64,000 bases of DNA from Roseateles amylovorans (GTDB lineage Bacteria; Pseudomonadota; Gammaproteobacteria; Burkholderiales; Burkholderiaceae_C), in contig NZ_CP104562.2 in NCBI RefSeq assembly GCF_025398155.2, forward strand, positions 5,518,001-5,582,000, read 5' to 3'. Shown in pieces: positions 1 to 8,014 of this stretch (position 1 is its first letter; each line of letters starts with the position of its first letter). Below the pieces are notes generated by a model that was not told where the DNA came from, searched no databases, and saw nothing but the letters and a program-made list of their open reading frames with translations. The translations under genes were made by a program, and so were the position numbers.

Positions 1-128
1 CGCTCGCCAAGATCGAGCAGGTGGTGGAGATCGTCAGCGATGTGCTGTTGCTGTCCACGGTGATCTGGCTGCGCAAATGGAGCCTGGTCACGCCCACCTT
101 GAAAGAGCTGCGCAACGACCTGGGCTGA
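1..128 (+). CDS. 3' end of a truncated gene, function unknown
   Basis: The frame is open from the window edge (codons from base 3) to TGA at 126-128 and gives 41 residues. The tail holds a hydrophobic run (VLLLSTVIWL) followed by a basic, polar end finishing RNDLG, so it may be the end of a membrane-associated protein. It converges on the methyltransferase gene with 42 bases between them. Too little is visible to name a family; the product and its start lie outside the window. Confidence 0.5.
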   Translation, partial: LAKIEQVVEIVSDVLLLSTVIWLRKWSLVTPTLKELRNDLG

Positions 129-170
129 GGCGGAGGCTGAGGCTGAGGCGGTGAATGCGCACGCTCGCCC

Positions 171-833
171 TCAGACCGGGCGGGCGACGAAGGCGAACTG
201 GACGTACTTGGTCTCCTGCAGCGGCCCGGCCAACAGGCGGTAGAGCAGTCGCCGACGCAGTGACGGTGTCCACCAGTTCTCGTTGATGCCCTCCGCGCGG
301 AGCACGTCGTAGCGGCACTCCTCGAACATGCGCACGGCACTGCGGCGGGTGAAGAAACGCAGATGGGTGCGGTCGCGCACGCCGGTGTCTTCATAGCGGA
401 AGTCGCGGTCATGCAGCAGCGGCCAGAGCGTGCCCTGATGCAGCAGGTTGGGCAGCGAGGCCAGCACCACGCCGCCGGGGGCCAGCCAGCGACGGCACAG
501 GTGCAGCGCGGCCCAGGGATCGGCCATGTGCTCCAGCACATCGTTGAAGATGATGGCGTCGAAGTGATGCGCCGGCAGCGACAGGTCGGGGCCGAAAAAG
601 CCCTCGTCGACATGGTCCAGCAGTTGGCGGGCGCGCACGGCGGAGGCATGATCCGGCTCCACGCCCCAGACCTCGATCCCGGCCCGCTCGCGCTTGAGGG
701 CCTCACCGAAGGCACCGGTGTTGCAGCCGACGTCGAGCACCCGGCGGCAGTCGGTCGGCACGAAGGCGAGCATCTCGTGGCGCGACAGATGCGGATAGGA
801 CGTCCGTGTCAGCGGACTGACGGCAGCCGACAT
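171..833 (-). CDS. Class I SAM-dependent methyltransferase
   Basis: This 220-residue protein is a Rossmann-fold methyltransferase of the Methyltransf_11/23 type. The SAM-binding motif I (RVLDVGCNTGAFG) lies near residue 35, an acidic end of strand 2 follows (VWGVEPD), and the later motif FDAIIFNDVLEHMADPW plus the APGG turn are all present. The ATG at 833 is preferred over the upstream TTG because a GGAG sits 7 bases before it. The substrate cannot be read from the sequence. The DVLEH form is common among enzymes that modify small molecules or sugars, which fits a cell-surface role but does not prove it. Confidence 0.85.
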   Translation of the reverse strand: MSAAVSPLTRTSYPHLSRHEMLAFVPTDCRRVLDVGCNTGAFGEALKRERAGIEVWGVEPDHASAVRARQLLDHVDEGFFGPDLSLPAHHFDAIIFNDVLEHMADPWAALHLCRRWLAPGGVVLASLPNLLHQGTLWPLLHDRDFRYEDTGVRDRTHLRFFTRRSAVRMFEECRYDVLRAEGINENWWTPSLRRRLLYRLLAGPLQETKYVQFAFVARPV

Positions 834-912
834 GCACAAGCTCCGAAGACGGCACCGTGGCGGTGCGCCGAGAATAGCGCGCCACGCCGGGCCGACACAC
901 CCCTAGATCACC

Positions 913-1374
913 ATGACCCTCGCCTACCGCGCCGCCACGCCGGATGACATCGCCGCCTGCATCGAGATCCGCGGTCGCACGCGGGAGAACGCCGTGTCTG
1001 CCGAGCGCCTGGCGCAGCTGGGCATCACCGAGGCGTCGTGGTCGACGCAGGTGCGGGCCGATGCGCTGCCGGGCTTTGTGGCCGAGCAGGCGGGCCGGAT
1101 CGTCGGCTACTGCTTCGGCGATGCCGGCACCGGTGAAATCGTGGTGCTGGCCCTGCTGCCGTCAGCGGAAGGACGAGGCATCGGGCGGGCGTTGCTGACG
1201 ATGACCATGGCACTGTTGCATGACCGCGGGCATCGGCGGCTGTTCCTGGGCTGCTCGGATGATCCGGCGCATCGGTCGCACGGGTTCTATCGACACCTGG
1301 GCTGGCGGCCGACCGGGCAGCGGGATGGCCTCGGCGACGAGATGCTGGAGTGGGTGGGGGCAGACCCCGCGTGA
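913..1374 (+). CDS. GNAT family N-acetyltransferase
   Basis: A 153-residue single-domain GNAT protein, the usual size for the family. The acetyl-CoA pyrophosphate-binding motif A is clear near residues 80-95 (LLPSAEGRGIGRALL, matching the Q/RxxGxG/A pattern). The C-terminal motif B region carries the typical FYRHLGWRPTGQ segment. It would transfer an acyl group from acyl-CoA to an amine; the acceptor is unknown. It diverges from the methyltransferase gene (79 bases apart) and converges on the chemoreceptor gene, from which it is separated by a hairpin terminator. Confidence 0.88.
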   Translation: MTLAYRAATPDDIAACIEIRGRTRENAVSAERLAQLGITEASWSTQVRADALPGFVAEQAGRIVGYCFGDAGTGEIVVLALLPSAEGRGIGRALLTMTMALLHDRGHRRLFLGCSDDPAHRSHGFYRHLGWRPTGQRDGLGDEMLEWVGADPA

Positions 1375-1410
1375 GCACCGGGCGCTCGGCGTGTGCCATC
1401 TGAACGCACA

Positions 1411-1438
1411 AAGCAAACAGGGCGCCGAAGCGCCCTGT
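1411..1438 (-). terminator. Rho-independent terminator of the chemoreceptor gene
   Basis: A perfect 9-bp stem (ACAGGGCGC at 1417-1425 and GCGCCCTGT at 1430-1438) has a CGAA tetraloop. Read on the minus strand the stem is followed by TTGCTTTG, a moderate T-rich tail. It lies 25 bases past the chemoreceptor stop codon and between convergent genes, so it may act in both directions. Confidence 0.7.
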
Positions 1439-1463
1439 GTGGCATCAGACCGGCGTCAACCGA

Positions 1464-3320
1464 TCAGAACGAGGTCCAGTCGTCGTCCCCGGCCATGACC
1501 GGCTGAGCGGCGTTGGCGGCGGCCTTCTCGGTGCGCACCACCTGAAGCTTCGGCGCAGTGGCCGGTGTCGACTTGACCGGTGCGCGGCGCTCGACCGGCG
1601 GCTTCAAGGTCGCAACGGCGGGCTTGGCTGCCGGGGCAACGGCAGGCCGGGCCATTGGCGCGGCGGCGGCCATCGGCTTGGCTTTGGCTTTGGCCATCAC
1701 GGCCGATGCCGCGACCACCACGTCCGTACGCGGCGCCACGGTGGCCCGCTGCGGCTGGTCGTCGACCCGGAAGACCGAGACGGCCGTGACCATTTCGGTC
1801 GCCTGACGTCGCATGCTCTCCGCGGCGGCGGCGCTTTGCTCCACCAGGGCGGCATTCTGCTGGGTGGCGCGGTCCATCTGGCTGACGGCCTCGCCCATCT
1901 GCGCCACGCCCGCGCTCTGCTCGACGCTGGCGGCGCTGATCTCGGCCACGATGTCACTCACGCGGCGAATGGAGCCGACCACTTCATCCATGGTGGCGCC
2001 GGCCTGGTCGACCAGGGCAGTGCCCTGCTCCACGCGCGCCACGCTTTCACCGATCAGCTGCTTGATTTCCTTGGCCGCGCCGGCGGACCGACCCGCCAGG
2101 CTGCGCACTTCGGACGCCACGACGGCGAAGCCCCGGCCCTGCTCGCCGGCACGTGCGGCTTCGACGGCCGCGTTCAGCGCCAGGATGTTGGTCTGGAAGG
2201 CGATGCTGTCGATCACGCCGATGATGTCGGAGATGCGGCGGCTGCTCTCGTTGATCTCGCGCATCGTCTCCACCACCTCGCCCACCACCGAACCGCCTTT
2301 GATCGCGACTTCGCTGGCGCTGCTCGCCAGCTGGTTGGCCTGTCGGGCGCTGTCGGCGTTCTGGCGCACGGTGGTATTCAGGGTCTCCATCGAGGCGGCC
2401 GTCTCCTCCAGCGTCGAGGCTTGCTGCTCGGTACGGGTCGACAGATCGGTGTTGCCTTGCGCGATTTCGGTGCTGGCGGTGGCAATGGTTTCAGCGGATT
2501 GGCGCACCTGACCGATCAGGCTGACCAGTTGCTTCTGCATCTGACCCATCGACGCCAGCACGCTGTCCTGGGGCGCCTGGGCGGCACCCTGCACCGGGCG
2601 CAGGTCCCCTTCGGCGACGCGATGGGCCGCAGCGGCCAGCAGCGAGGGCTCGGTGCCCAGGGAGGCCATCAGGCGGCGGATGATCAATCCGCCCAGTCCG
2701 ACGGCCACGAACACCGCAGCCAGGCTGATCCCGATCAACCAGGCGCGCTGCGACCCGTACTGCTCGAACGAGTCCGCCACACGCTCGGCCCCCTTTGCAC
2801 GGGTGTAGTCGAGGTATTCGCGCGACGCGGCCAACAGCTGGGCCAGCAGGGGCCGGCAGTCGCGGATCATCGCCTCGCTCGCGGCGTCGATCTTGCCGGC
2901 CGCGGCCAGGTCGACGATGCCAGCGGCCACCGGACCGTACTTGGCTTCGACCTCGGCGATGCGGGCCAGCAGTTCGCGCTCTTTCGTCGTCACATCCGGC
3001 GCCTGCTCGATCCGCTGCTTCAACGCGGTGAGCCGATCGCCCAGCTTGGCATGCGCCTCCAGCGCCATGGCCTTGGCGGAGGCCTGATCGGCGGCCGATT
3101 TGACGATGACCATGTCCCGCACCCCGATGGCGCGGCGGTTGGCTGCAATGCGCAGATCGGTGGCGATGGTCTCGCGTTCCTTCACGCCATCGACATAACC
3201 GGCAAACCGGTTGTTGGCTGCGCTCAGTTGGTAGAGCGCGAGCAGGCTGATCAGCACGACAGCGCCGACCAAGGCCCCGAAGGCGAGTGAGAGTTGCTTT
3301 TTGACGGAAAGAGCGGTCAT
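1464..3320 (-). CDS. Methyl-accepting chemotaxis protein
   Basis: A 618-residue inner-membrane chemoreceptor. TM1 lies near residues 10-30, a periplasmic four-helix-bundle ligand domain follows, TM2 lies near 192-212, then a HAMP-like segment and a long coiled-coil signalling domain. The conserved hairpin tip is present (DSIAFQTNILALNAAVEAAR near residues 368-388, then GRGFAVVASEVRSLA). Methylation helices flank it. An Ala/Lys/Pro-rich linker leads to the C-terminal sequence DDDWTSF, which matches the xWxxF pentapeptide that docks CheR and CheB. No chemotaxis genes adjoin it, so it is an orphan receptor. The ligand is unknown. Confidence 0.95.
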   Translation of the reverse strand: MTALSVKKQLSLAFGALVGAVVLISLLALYQLSAANNRFAGYVDGVKERETIATDLRIAANRRAIGVRDMVIVKSAADQASAKAMALEAHAKLGDRLTALKQRIEQAPDVTTKERELLARIAEVEAKYGPVAAGIVDLAAAGKIDAASEAMIRDCRPLLAQLLAASREYLDYTRAKGAERVADSFEQYGSQRAWLIGISLAAVFVAVGLGGLIIRRLMASLGTEPSLLAAAAHRVAEGDLRPVQGAAQAPQDSVLASMGQMQKQLVSLIGQVRQSAETIATASTEIAQGNTDLSTRTEQQASTLEETAASMETLNTTVRQNADSARQANQLASSASEVAIKGGSVVGEVVETMREINESSRRISDIIGVIDSIAFQTNILALNAAVEAARAGEQGRGFAVVASEVRSLAGRSAGAAKEIKQLIGESVARVEQGTALVDQAGATMDEVVGSIRRVSDIVAEISAASVEQSAGVAQMGEAVSQMDRATQQNAALVEQSAAAAESMRRQATEMVTAVSVFRVDDQPQRATVAPRTDVVVAASAVMAKAKAKPMAAAAPMARPAVAPAAKPAVATLKPPVERRAPVKSTPATAPKLQVVRTEKAAANAAQPVMAGDDDWTSF

Positions 3321-3758
3321 GGTTTGTCCAGACGAAAGGGAGGGGGACCTTGTGGGCGATCGTGGCGCCGCGTCGCGGTCCTTTGATGAGCCGTCAAATC
3401 GCTACAAATGCGAGTCGTACGCCATCGGTCCGCTGGTCGTCAGCAAACGAAATGCTACTTTCGGAAATGGAATGCCTGACATCGCTGAAGGGCGTTGCCG
3501 TGAAGTTGTGTCGGCATTTGCCCTTCAACTCCCTGGGACGGGGGGAATGGCGCTGTGATGCAAATCACGGATTGAAAGATCCGCAGCCCCGACGCCTGTG
3601 GCGCGTAGGGGTATTCACGCAGGTAGCGAGAGAGAAACTGCCGTCCAGCTTGCATCACCGGAGGGCTTCGTGCCGGTGACTCGCCTGGGACATCGTGATT
3701 TTTGACCGATCAACGAACCGGCATCATTGATACCGGATTCGGCGCAGTCAAACGAGGT
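3321..3758. other. Intergenic region between chemoreceptor and PEP-CTERM genes
   Basis: This stretch of 438 bases has no convincing gene on either strand. It must carry the chemoreceptor promoter and the 3' end of the PEP-CTERM transcript. It looks less G+C-rich in parts than the flanking genes. An imperfect hairpin (CCGG arms at 3718-3721 and 3733-3736) lies just past the PEP-CTERM stop but lacks a T-run. No promoter could be assigned with confidence. Confidence 0.5.
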
Positions 3759-4787
3759 TCAGCCAGCGAGACGCGCGTCCGCAAGTTCGCGAGTGCGCGT
3801 CGCCTGGCGGCTTCTCCCGAAGCCCAGGATGGCCAGCAATCCGGCGGCCATCAACGCCCAGCTGGACGGTTCGGGCACGGCGCCGGCGACGAACGACCGC
3901 GCGTAGTTGGTGCCGAAGCTGTTCAGTGCGGAGAAGGCATTGATGGCCTGACCATCGACGGTCGTCACGGCGGCCAGGCCGGCCCAGGTGAGGCCGCTGG
4001 TGAGGTCGCTCTGGGTGGTCTCCCATCCGGCCAGGCCCGGGGCATCGCTCTCCAGCGACACACGCGCGCTTGAGAAGGTGGCGGCCTGCAGATCCAGATG
4101 CACCGCCTGACCGAAGACGAACTTGAACACGATGTCGTGATAACCGGGGGCGGCCCCCCATCCGTAACCGATGAGGCTGGCGCCGAAATGGTTCTGCGAA
4201 TCCACCCGCTGCAACGAGGTGGGCGGTGTGGGATTGGACGGGTCGTTGTCAACGCCGTCAGCGGTCACCGTCAGGCTGAGGGTCTGATTGGTGCTGCCGC
4301 TGTTGACCGAATTGAAAGCCTGCTGATTGATGCGGCCATCCAGCGACGCCGATCCCGAGACCAGCACGCGGGCCACGGCCCAGCCATACGAACCGACCGT
4401 GCAGGCAGCGCACTGGATGGTGAAGGCGTCCTGGCTGGAGGCGGTGGCGGAGGCATACGCCTCGGCCTGAAGGCCCGAGCCGTTGGTCCATCCGAGGGTC
4501 GAGCTCTGGGAGAAGGCCTGCACATAGCCATAGCCGGCCTGGCTCCAGGCGGAGGTCTGCATGTGGCTGAGGTTGCCCGCCGCGCTGGATTCGGTGAGCA
4601 GTGCCGAGGTGGAGGACAACGCGCCGTTGGTGTGCTGCGTCGTCCCGTCGCGCTGGGTCGAGCTGAGGGTGCCGGCGGCCGTGGCGGTCGACGTGGCTTC
4701 GAACGTGGCGGCGAGCACGCTGGGTGAGGTGCCGGCGGCGGACAGCGCGAGCGCCCAGCCGGCGGCGATGACAAAAGGTGATTTCAT
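3759..4787 (-). CDS. PEP-CTERM sorting-domain secreted protein
   Basis: A 342-residue exported protein. It starts MKSPFVIAAGWALALSAAG, a Sec signal peptide with a likely cleavage after VLA. The body is rich in Ser, Thr, Ala and Gly, as expected for an extracellular beta-rich protein. Near the C-terminus comes VPEPSSWALMAAGLLAILGF followed by arginines. This is the tripartite PEP-CTERM signal (PEP motif, one transmembrane helix, basic end) recognised by exosortase. The ATG at 4787 has AGGGAG upstream and begins exactly at the signal peptide. PEP-CTERM proteins usually go with exopolysaccharide or biofilm formation; no exosortase gene is in this window. It diverges from the 5.1-12.7 kb biosynthetic operon. 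Confidence 0.85.
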   Translation of the reverse strand: MKSPFVIAAGWALALSAAGTSPSVLAATFEATSTATAAGTLSSTQRDGTTQHTNGALSSTSALLTESSAAGNLSHMQTSAWSQAGYGYVQAFSQSSTLGWTNGSGLQAEAYASATASSQDAFTIQCAACTVGSYGWAVARVLVSGSASLDGRINQQAFNSVNSGSTNQTLSLTVTADGVDNDPSNPTPPTSLQRVDSQNHFGASLIGYGWGAAPGYHDIVFKFVFGQAVHLDLQAATFSSARVSLESDAPGLAGWETTQSDLTSGLTWAGLAAVTTVDGQAINAFSALNSFGTNYARSFVAGAVPEPSSWALMAAGLLAILGFGRSRQATRTRELADARLAG

Positions 4788-5116
4788 GACCTGACTCCCT
4801 GAAAATGGTCGCCCCGAACGTAGGCCCGCTCGAGCGGGCTGGCGATCCCCGGAAGAGGTGACGTGTTGCATTGCAGCATGGCAGATTGAAAGCGTGTGCA
4901 ACCGCTGGGATGCGGCATCGGCTCTTGGGCCTTGATTCGAAAGAAATTGCAGAAACCGGCGTGCGTCGCCGCAGTCTCCAACGTAGATGATGAAGAGATG
5001 ATCAGCCCATTCAGTCATGCCCGCCCACCCGGCGGGGAGCCCCTTGTCGCGGCCGTGAACAAGCCGCTTGTCCTCGAATGGCACGACCGCAGGTCGGCCA
5101 CTGCGGAGGCGTCCCG
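4788..5116. other. Divergent promoter region
   Basis: These 329 bases separate the PEP-CTERM gene (leftward) from the ketoacyl-synthase-like operon (rightward) and must contain both promoters. No clear -35/-10 pair or palindrome was found. A frame starting with GTG at 4896 runs through to TGA at 5118-5120, overlapping the operon's first start codon, but its product resembles nothing recognisable and it is not called as a gene. Confidence 0.45.
5105..5109 (+). promoter_or_regulatory. Shine-Dalgarno sequence fixing a GTG start
   Basis: A perfect GGAGG lies 7 bases before GTG at 5117. It favours that GTG over the in-frame ATG at 5078, which has no such site and would add a 13-residue tail ahead of the conserved start of the synthase. 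Confidence 0.7.
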
Positions 5117-6121
5117 GTGACTGGCACTGACCGACGAATCCGAATTTGCGGCACCGGCGCGGCCACGCCCGCGACCCAGGTCAGCAGCGAAGCCATGGAC
5201 CAACGCCTGGGTCTGCCGCCCGGCACGGTCTTCGCCCGCAGTGGCGTCTCGACCCGCTACAGCAGCACCGACGAATCGGCAGCCGAATTGGCCGTGCGCG
5301 CCTGTGAGCAGGCGCTGAACCATGCCGGACTGGTCTGGGACGACATTGATTGCCTCGTGGCGACCTCCGCCACGATGGACCAGGCCATTCCCTTCAACGC
5401 CGCGATGATCCTGGCCCAGGCGGGCGCTCGGTCACGACCGATCGCCGCCTTCGATGTCGGCGCCAGTTGCCTGTCGTTCCTGACCGGGCTCGACACCATC
5501 AGTTATCTGGTGGAGGCCGGCCGCTACCAACACGTGATGCTGGTCTCGGCCGACATTGCCACCTTCTCTCTGGATTGGCGCCACCTGCATCTGTCCGCCA
5601 TCTTCGGCGATGGTGCGGCGGCCGCGATCATCCGGCGCAGCGAGCCCGACGAATCGTCCACCTTGCTGGCGTCCCATCTGCAGACCTTTGCAGAAGGTGC
5701 CGACCACTGTCGCATCCTGGCGGGCGGATCGCGTTACCACCCGGACCGGACCACCCAGAGCATCAGGGAACTGGCCATGTTCCACATGGACGGCTTGAAG
5801 ATCTTCAAGCTGGCAGCGCGTGAATTGCCCCGGTTCACCCAGCGTCTGCTGGATGCCGCCGGACTCACCCTGTCGGACTTCGACGTGGTGGTGCCGCACC
5901 AGGCCAGCCGGCTCGCCATCGACCATCTGCGCCAGCGGCTCCACATCGAGAAAGACCGCCTGGTGGATGTGTTCGAGCGATTCGGCAACCAGGTGGGCGC
6001 CTCGCTTCCGACGGCGCTTCACGAGGCGATCAGCGGCGGACAGGTGCAGCGCGGTCAACGGGTGCTGCTGATCGGCTCCGGCGCCGGCATGACGCTTGGC
6101 GGCGCCGCACTGGTCTACTGA
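5117..6121 (+). CDS. 3-oxoacyl-ACP synthase III (FabH/OleA)-like protein
   Basis: This 334-residue thiolase-fold condensing enzyme keeps the full KAS III triad: Cys118 in DVGASCLSF, His261 in VVPHQAS and Asn291 in FGNQVGAS. FabH joins acetyl-CoA to malonyl-ACP; OleA-type relatives join two acyl-CoAs head to head. The HQAS form (rather than HQAN) and the neighbours suggest a secondary-metabolism role, not housekeeping fatty-acid synthesis; that is inference. It opens a seven-gene operon and is followed after one base by a 3beta-HSD-type reductase, the same pairing as OleA and OleD in long-chain olefin synthesis. No acyl carrier protein gene is nearby. GTG is chosen as start for its strong ribosome-binding site. 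Confidence 0.88.
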   Translation: MTGTDRRIRICGTGAATPATQVSSEAMDQRLGLPPGTVFARSGVSTRYSSTDESAAELAVRACEQALNHAGLVWDDIDCLVATSATMDQAIPFNAAMILAQAGARSRPIAAFDVGASCLSFLTGLDTISYLVEAGRYQHVMLVSADIATFSLDWRHLHLSAIFGDGAAAAIIRRSEPDESSTLLASHLQTFAEGADHCRILAGGSRYHPDRTTQSIRELAMFHMDGLKIFKLAARELPRFTQRLLDAAGLTLSDFDVVVPHQASRLAIDHLRQRLHIEKDRLVDVFERFGNQVGASLPTALHEAISGGQVQRGQRVLLIGSGAGMTLGGAALVY

Positions 6122-6122
6122 G

Positions 6123-7163
6123 ATGAGAGTCTTGGTGACAGGAGGCACCGGGTTCCTGGGGCGCCATGTGGTCTGGCGACTGCGGGACGCTGGCCATCAC
6201 GTGATCTTCACCGGCCGGAATGCGGCGGCTGCCGACACGGTGCTGCGCCACGCGCGACCGTCGGCCGTGTCAGGCGCGTCGGGCGCGAGAGCGGACTTCG
6301 TGCGCATCGAACACGGTCAAGCCGGCGCCGAGCATGTGCTGCATGACGCCGCCTGCGCCGTGGACGCCGTGGTGCATTGCGCAGCACGCTCGTCGCCCTG
6401 GGGACCTCGCCACGCTTTTGAACAGGCCAACGTGGCTGCCACGCGCGAGGTGTTGGCGGTGTGCAAAAGCAGAGCGATCGGTCACTTGGTGCATATCTCG
6501 ACCCCGGGGCTGTACTTCGACTTCAGCGACCGGCTCAACATCCGCGAGGACCAGCCCCTTCCGATGCCGGCCAACCTCTACGCGGCGACCAAGGGCGCGG
6601 CCGAAGTCCTCGTGCGCGAGGCCGATCACCTGGGCTCGGCCGTCATCCTGCGGCCGCGCGCGATCTTCGGTCCTCACGACAACACCTTGCTTCCCCGTCT
6701 GCTCCGTGTGGCCCGCCGAGGCGCGCTGCCATTGATGCGGGGCGGCCGGGCCTGGCTCGACCTGACCTATGTCGACAACGTGGTCGATGCCATCGAGCTG
6801 GCGCTCACCCCCTCCAGGCCACACCCGACGGCCGCGACCTTCAACATCAGCAACGGTGAGCCCCTGCAGGTGAGCCAACTGTTCCAGGTGGTGGCCTCGT
6901 CTTTCGACCTGCCGACTCGACAGCGGCAAGTGCCCTACCTCTTCGTGGACGCCATGGCCCGTGCCATGGAATGCATCGCCCGGCTGCGCCCGGGCTGGGA
7001 GCCTCCTCTGACACGCTATTCCGCCGGTTTGCTCGCGTTTTCCCAGACATTGGACCTGACCCGCGCGCGCGACCATCTCGGCTACGCGCCGCGCATTCCG
7101 CTGCGCGAAGGCATGGCGCGCACCGCCCAATGGTTCCGCGAGCAGGCGGGTTCGGTCCGATGA
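6123..7163 (+). CDS. NAD(P)-dependent 3beta-HSD/epimerase-family SDR (OleD-like)
   Basis: A 346-residue extended short-chain dehydrogenase. The Rossmann motif TGGTGFLG sits at residues 6-13, and the catalytic YxxxK is present as YAATK. An upstream serine-containing segment (HISTPGLYF) supplies the third catalytic residue. The segment HCAARSSPWGP resembles OleD enzymes, which reduce 2-alkyl-3-keto acids to 3-hydroxy acids. From this and its position directly behind the condensing enzyme, the likely job is reduction of the beta-keto product; this is inference. The ATG starts one base after the previous stop, and the stop overlaps the next start (ATGA), so translation is probably coupled. Confidence 0.87.
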   Translation: MRVLVTGGTGFLGRHVVWRLRDAGHHVIFTGRNAAAADTVLRHARPSAVSGASGARADFVRIEHGQAGAEHVLHDAACAVDAVVHCAARSSPWGPRHAFEQANVAATREVLAVCKSRAIGHLVHISTPGLYFDFSDRLNIREDQPLPMPANLYAATKGAAEVLVREADHLGSAVILRPRAIFGPHDNTLLPRLLRVARRGALPLMRGGRAWLDLTYVDNVVDAIELALTPSRPHPTAATFNISNGEPLQVSQLFQVVASSFDLPTRQRQVPYLFVDAMARAMECIARLRPGWEPPLTRYSAGLLAFSQTLDLTRARDHLGYAPRIPLREGMARTAQWFREQAGSVR

Positions 7164-8014
7164 GCACGCGCATCGGTTTTCGATGGCTGCGTGCGGGACA
7201 TTGTCGCCATCCGGAATGCATCGTCCAACGGGGCGGCCGCTGCCGCGTGGTGGACTACCCCTCGCTGGTCGGCCTGCTGCACCACCCCACGCGCGGGCCG
7301 ATGCTGTTCGACACCGGACATCACGAGCGGTTTCTGGAGGCGACGCAGCCGTTCCCTGAGCGCTTGTACCGCTGGGTGACCCCGGTGGGACTGGACGACG
7401 CCCCCCTGCGCCAACAACTGGCCGACCACGGCATCGGCGCCCACGACATCGGGCACGTCTTCGTGTCGCATCTGCATGCCGACCATATCGCCGGCCTGCG
7501 CGACTTTCCCAAAGCGCGGCTGCACGCCATGCGGGCCGAATGGGACGACATGAAACGCCGTGGCCGCATCGGGGCGCTCCGCCATGGCTTCCTTCGCGCA
7601 CTGATGCCGGCGGACATGGAGCCGAGGCTGCAGTTTGCCGAAGATTCGGCGCGGATCGACCTGCACGGCGCACTGGGTGACGGCCCCGGCATGCAAGCGG
7701 GCTTTGACCTTCTCGGGGACGGCAGCATGCTGGGCATCCCCCTGCCCGGCCACACCGCCGGACAGATGGGGCTGGCCTTCGAGACGCTGGGCGGCCGCCG
7801 CGTCCTGCTCGTGGCCGACGCCTGTTGGTCCCTGCAGGCGCTGGACCTGGACCAGCCCCCCACCTGGCTTGCCACCGGCATCTTCGCCGACCGCCGCGCC
7901 TACCGCGACACCTTCCACCAACTGCAGGCACTCCGACAATCCGACCGCGACCTGTTGATGCTGCCCTCGCACTGCGGCCCAAGCTGGGAGGCCATTCGCC
8001 ATGAGAGCCTCTGA
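7160..8014 (+). CDS. Metallo-beta-lactamase-fold hydrolase
   Basis: A 284-residue MBL-fold protein. The zinc-binding signature HxHxDH is complete (His104, His106, Asp108, His109 in SHLHADHIAG). Later metal ligands are plausible in the GHTAGQMG segment and in the Asp of VADACW. Members cleave lactones, esters, thioesters or phosphodiesters; the substrate is not readable from sequence. In olefin and beta-lactone pathways an alpha/beta hydrolase (OleB) occupies the corresponding place, so this enzyme might act on a lactone or thioester intermediate, which is speculation. It overlaps the upstream gene by 4 bases and the downstream gene by 14. Confidence 0.88.
   Translation: MSTRIGFRWLRAGHCRHPECIVQRGGRCRVVDYPSLVGLLHHPTRGPMLFDTGHHERFLEATQPFPERLYRWVTPVGLDDAPLRQQLADHGIGAHDIGHVFVSHLHADHIAGLRDFPKARLHAMRAEWDDMKRRGRIGALRHGFLRALMPADMEPRLQFAEDSARIDLHGALGDGPGMQAGFDLLGDGSMLGIPLPGHTAGQMGLAFETLGGRRVLLVADACWSLQALDLDQPPTWLATGIFADRRAYRDTFHQLQALRQSDRDLLMLPSHCGPSWEAIRHESL

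Noticed and set aside
3330..3400. Possible sigma-28 promoter for the chemoreceptor gene
   Set aside because: A CAAA-N15-GCC pattern can be drawn, but the -10 element matches poorly.
3718..3736. Hairpin after the PEP-CTERM gene as a terminator
   Set aside because: The stem has a mismatch and no T-run follows.
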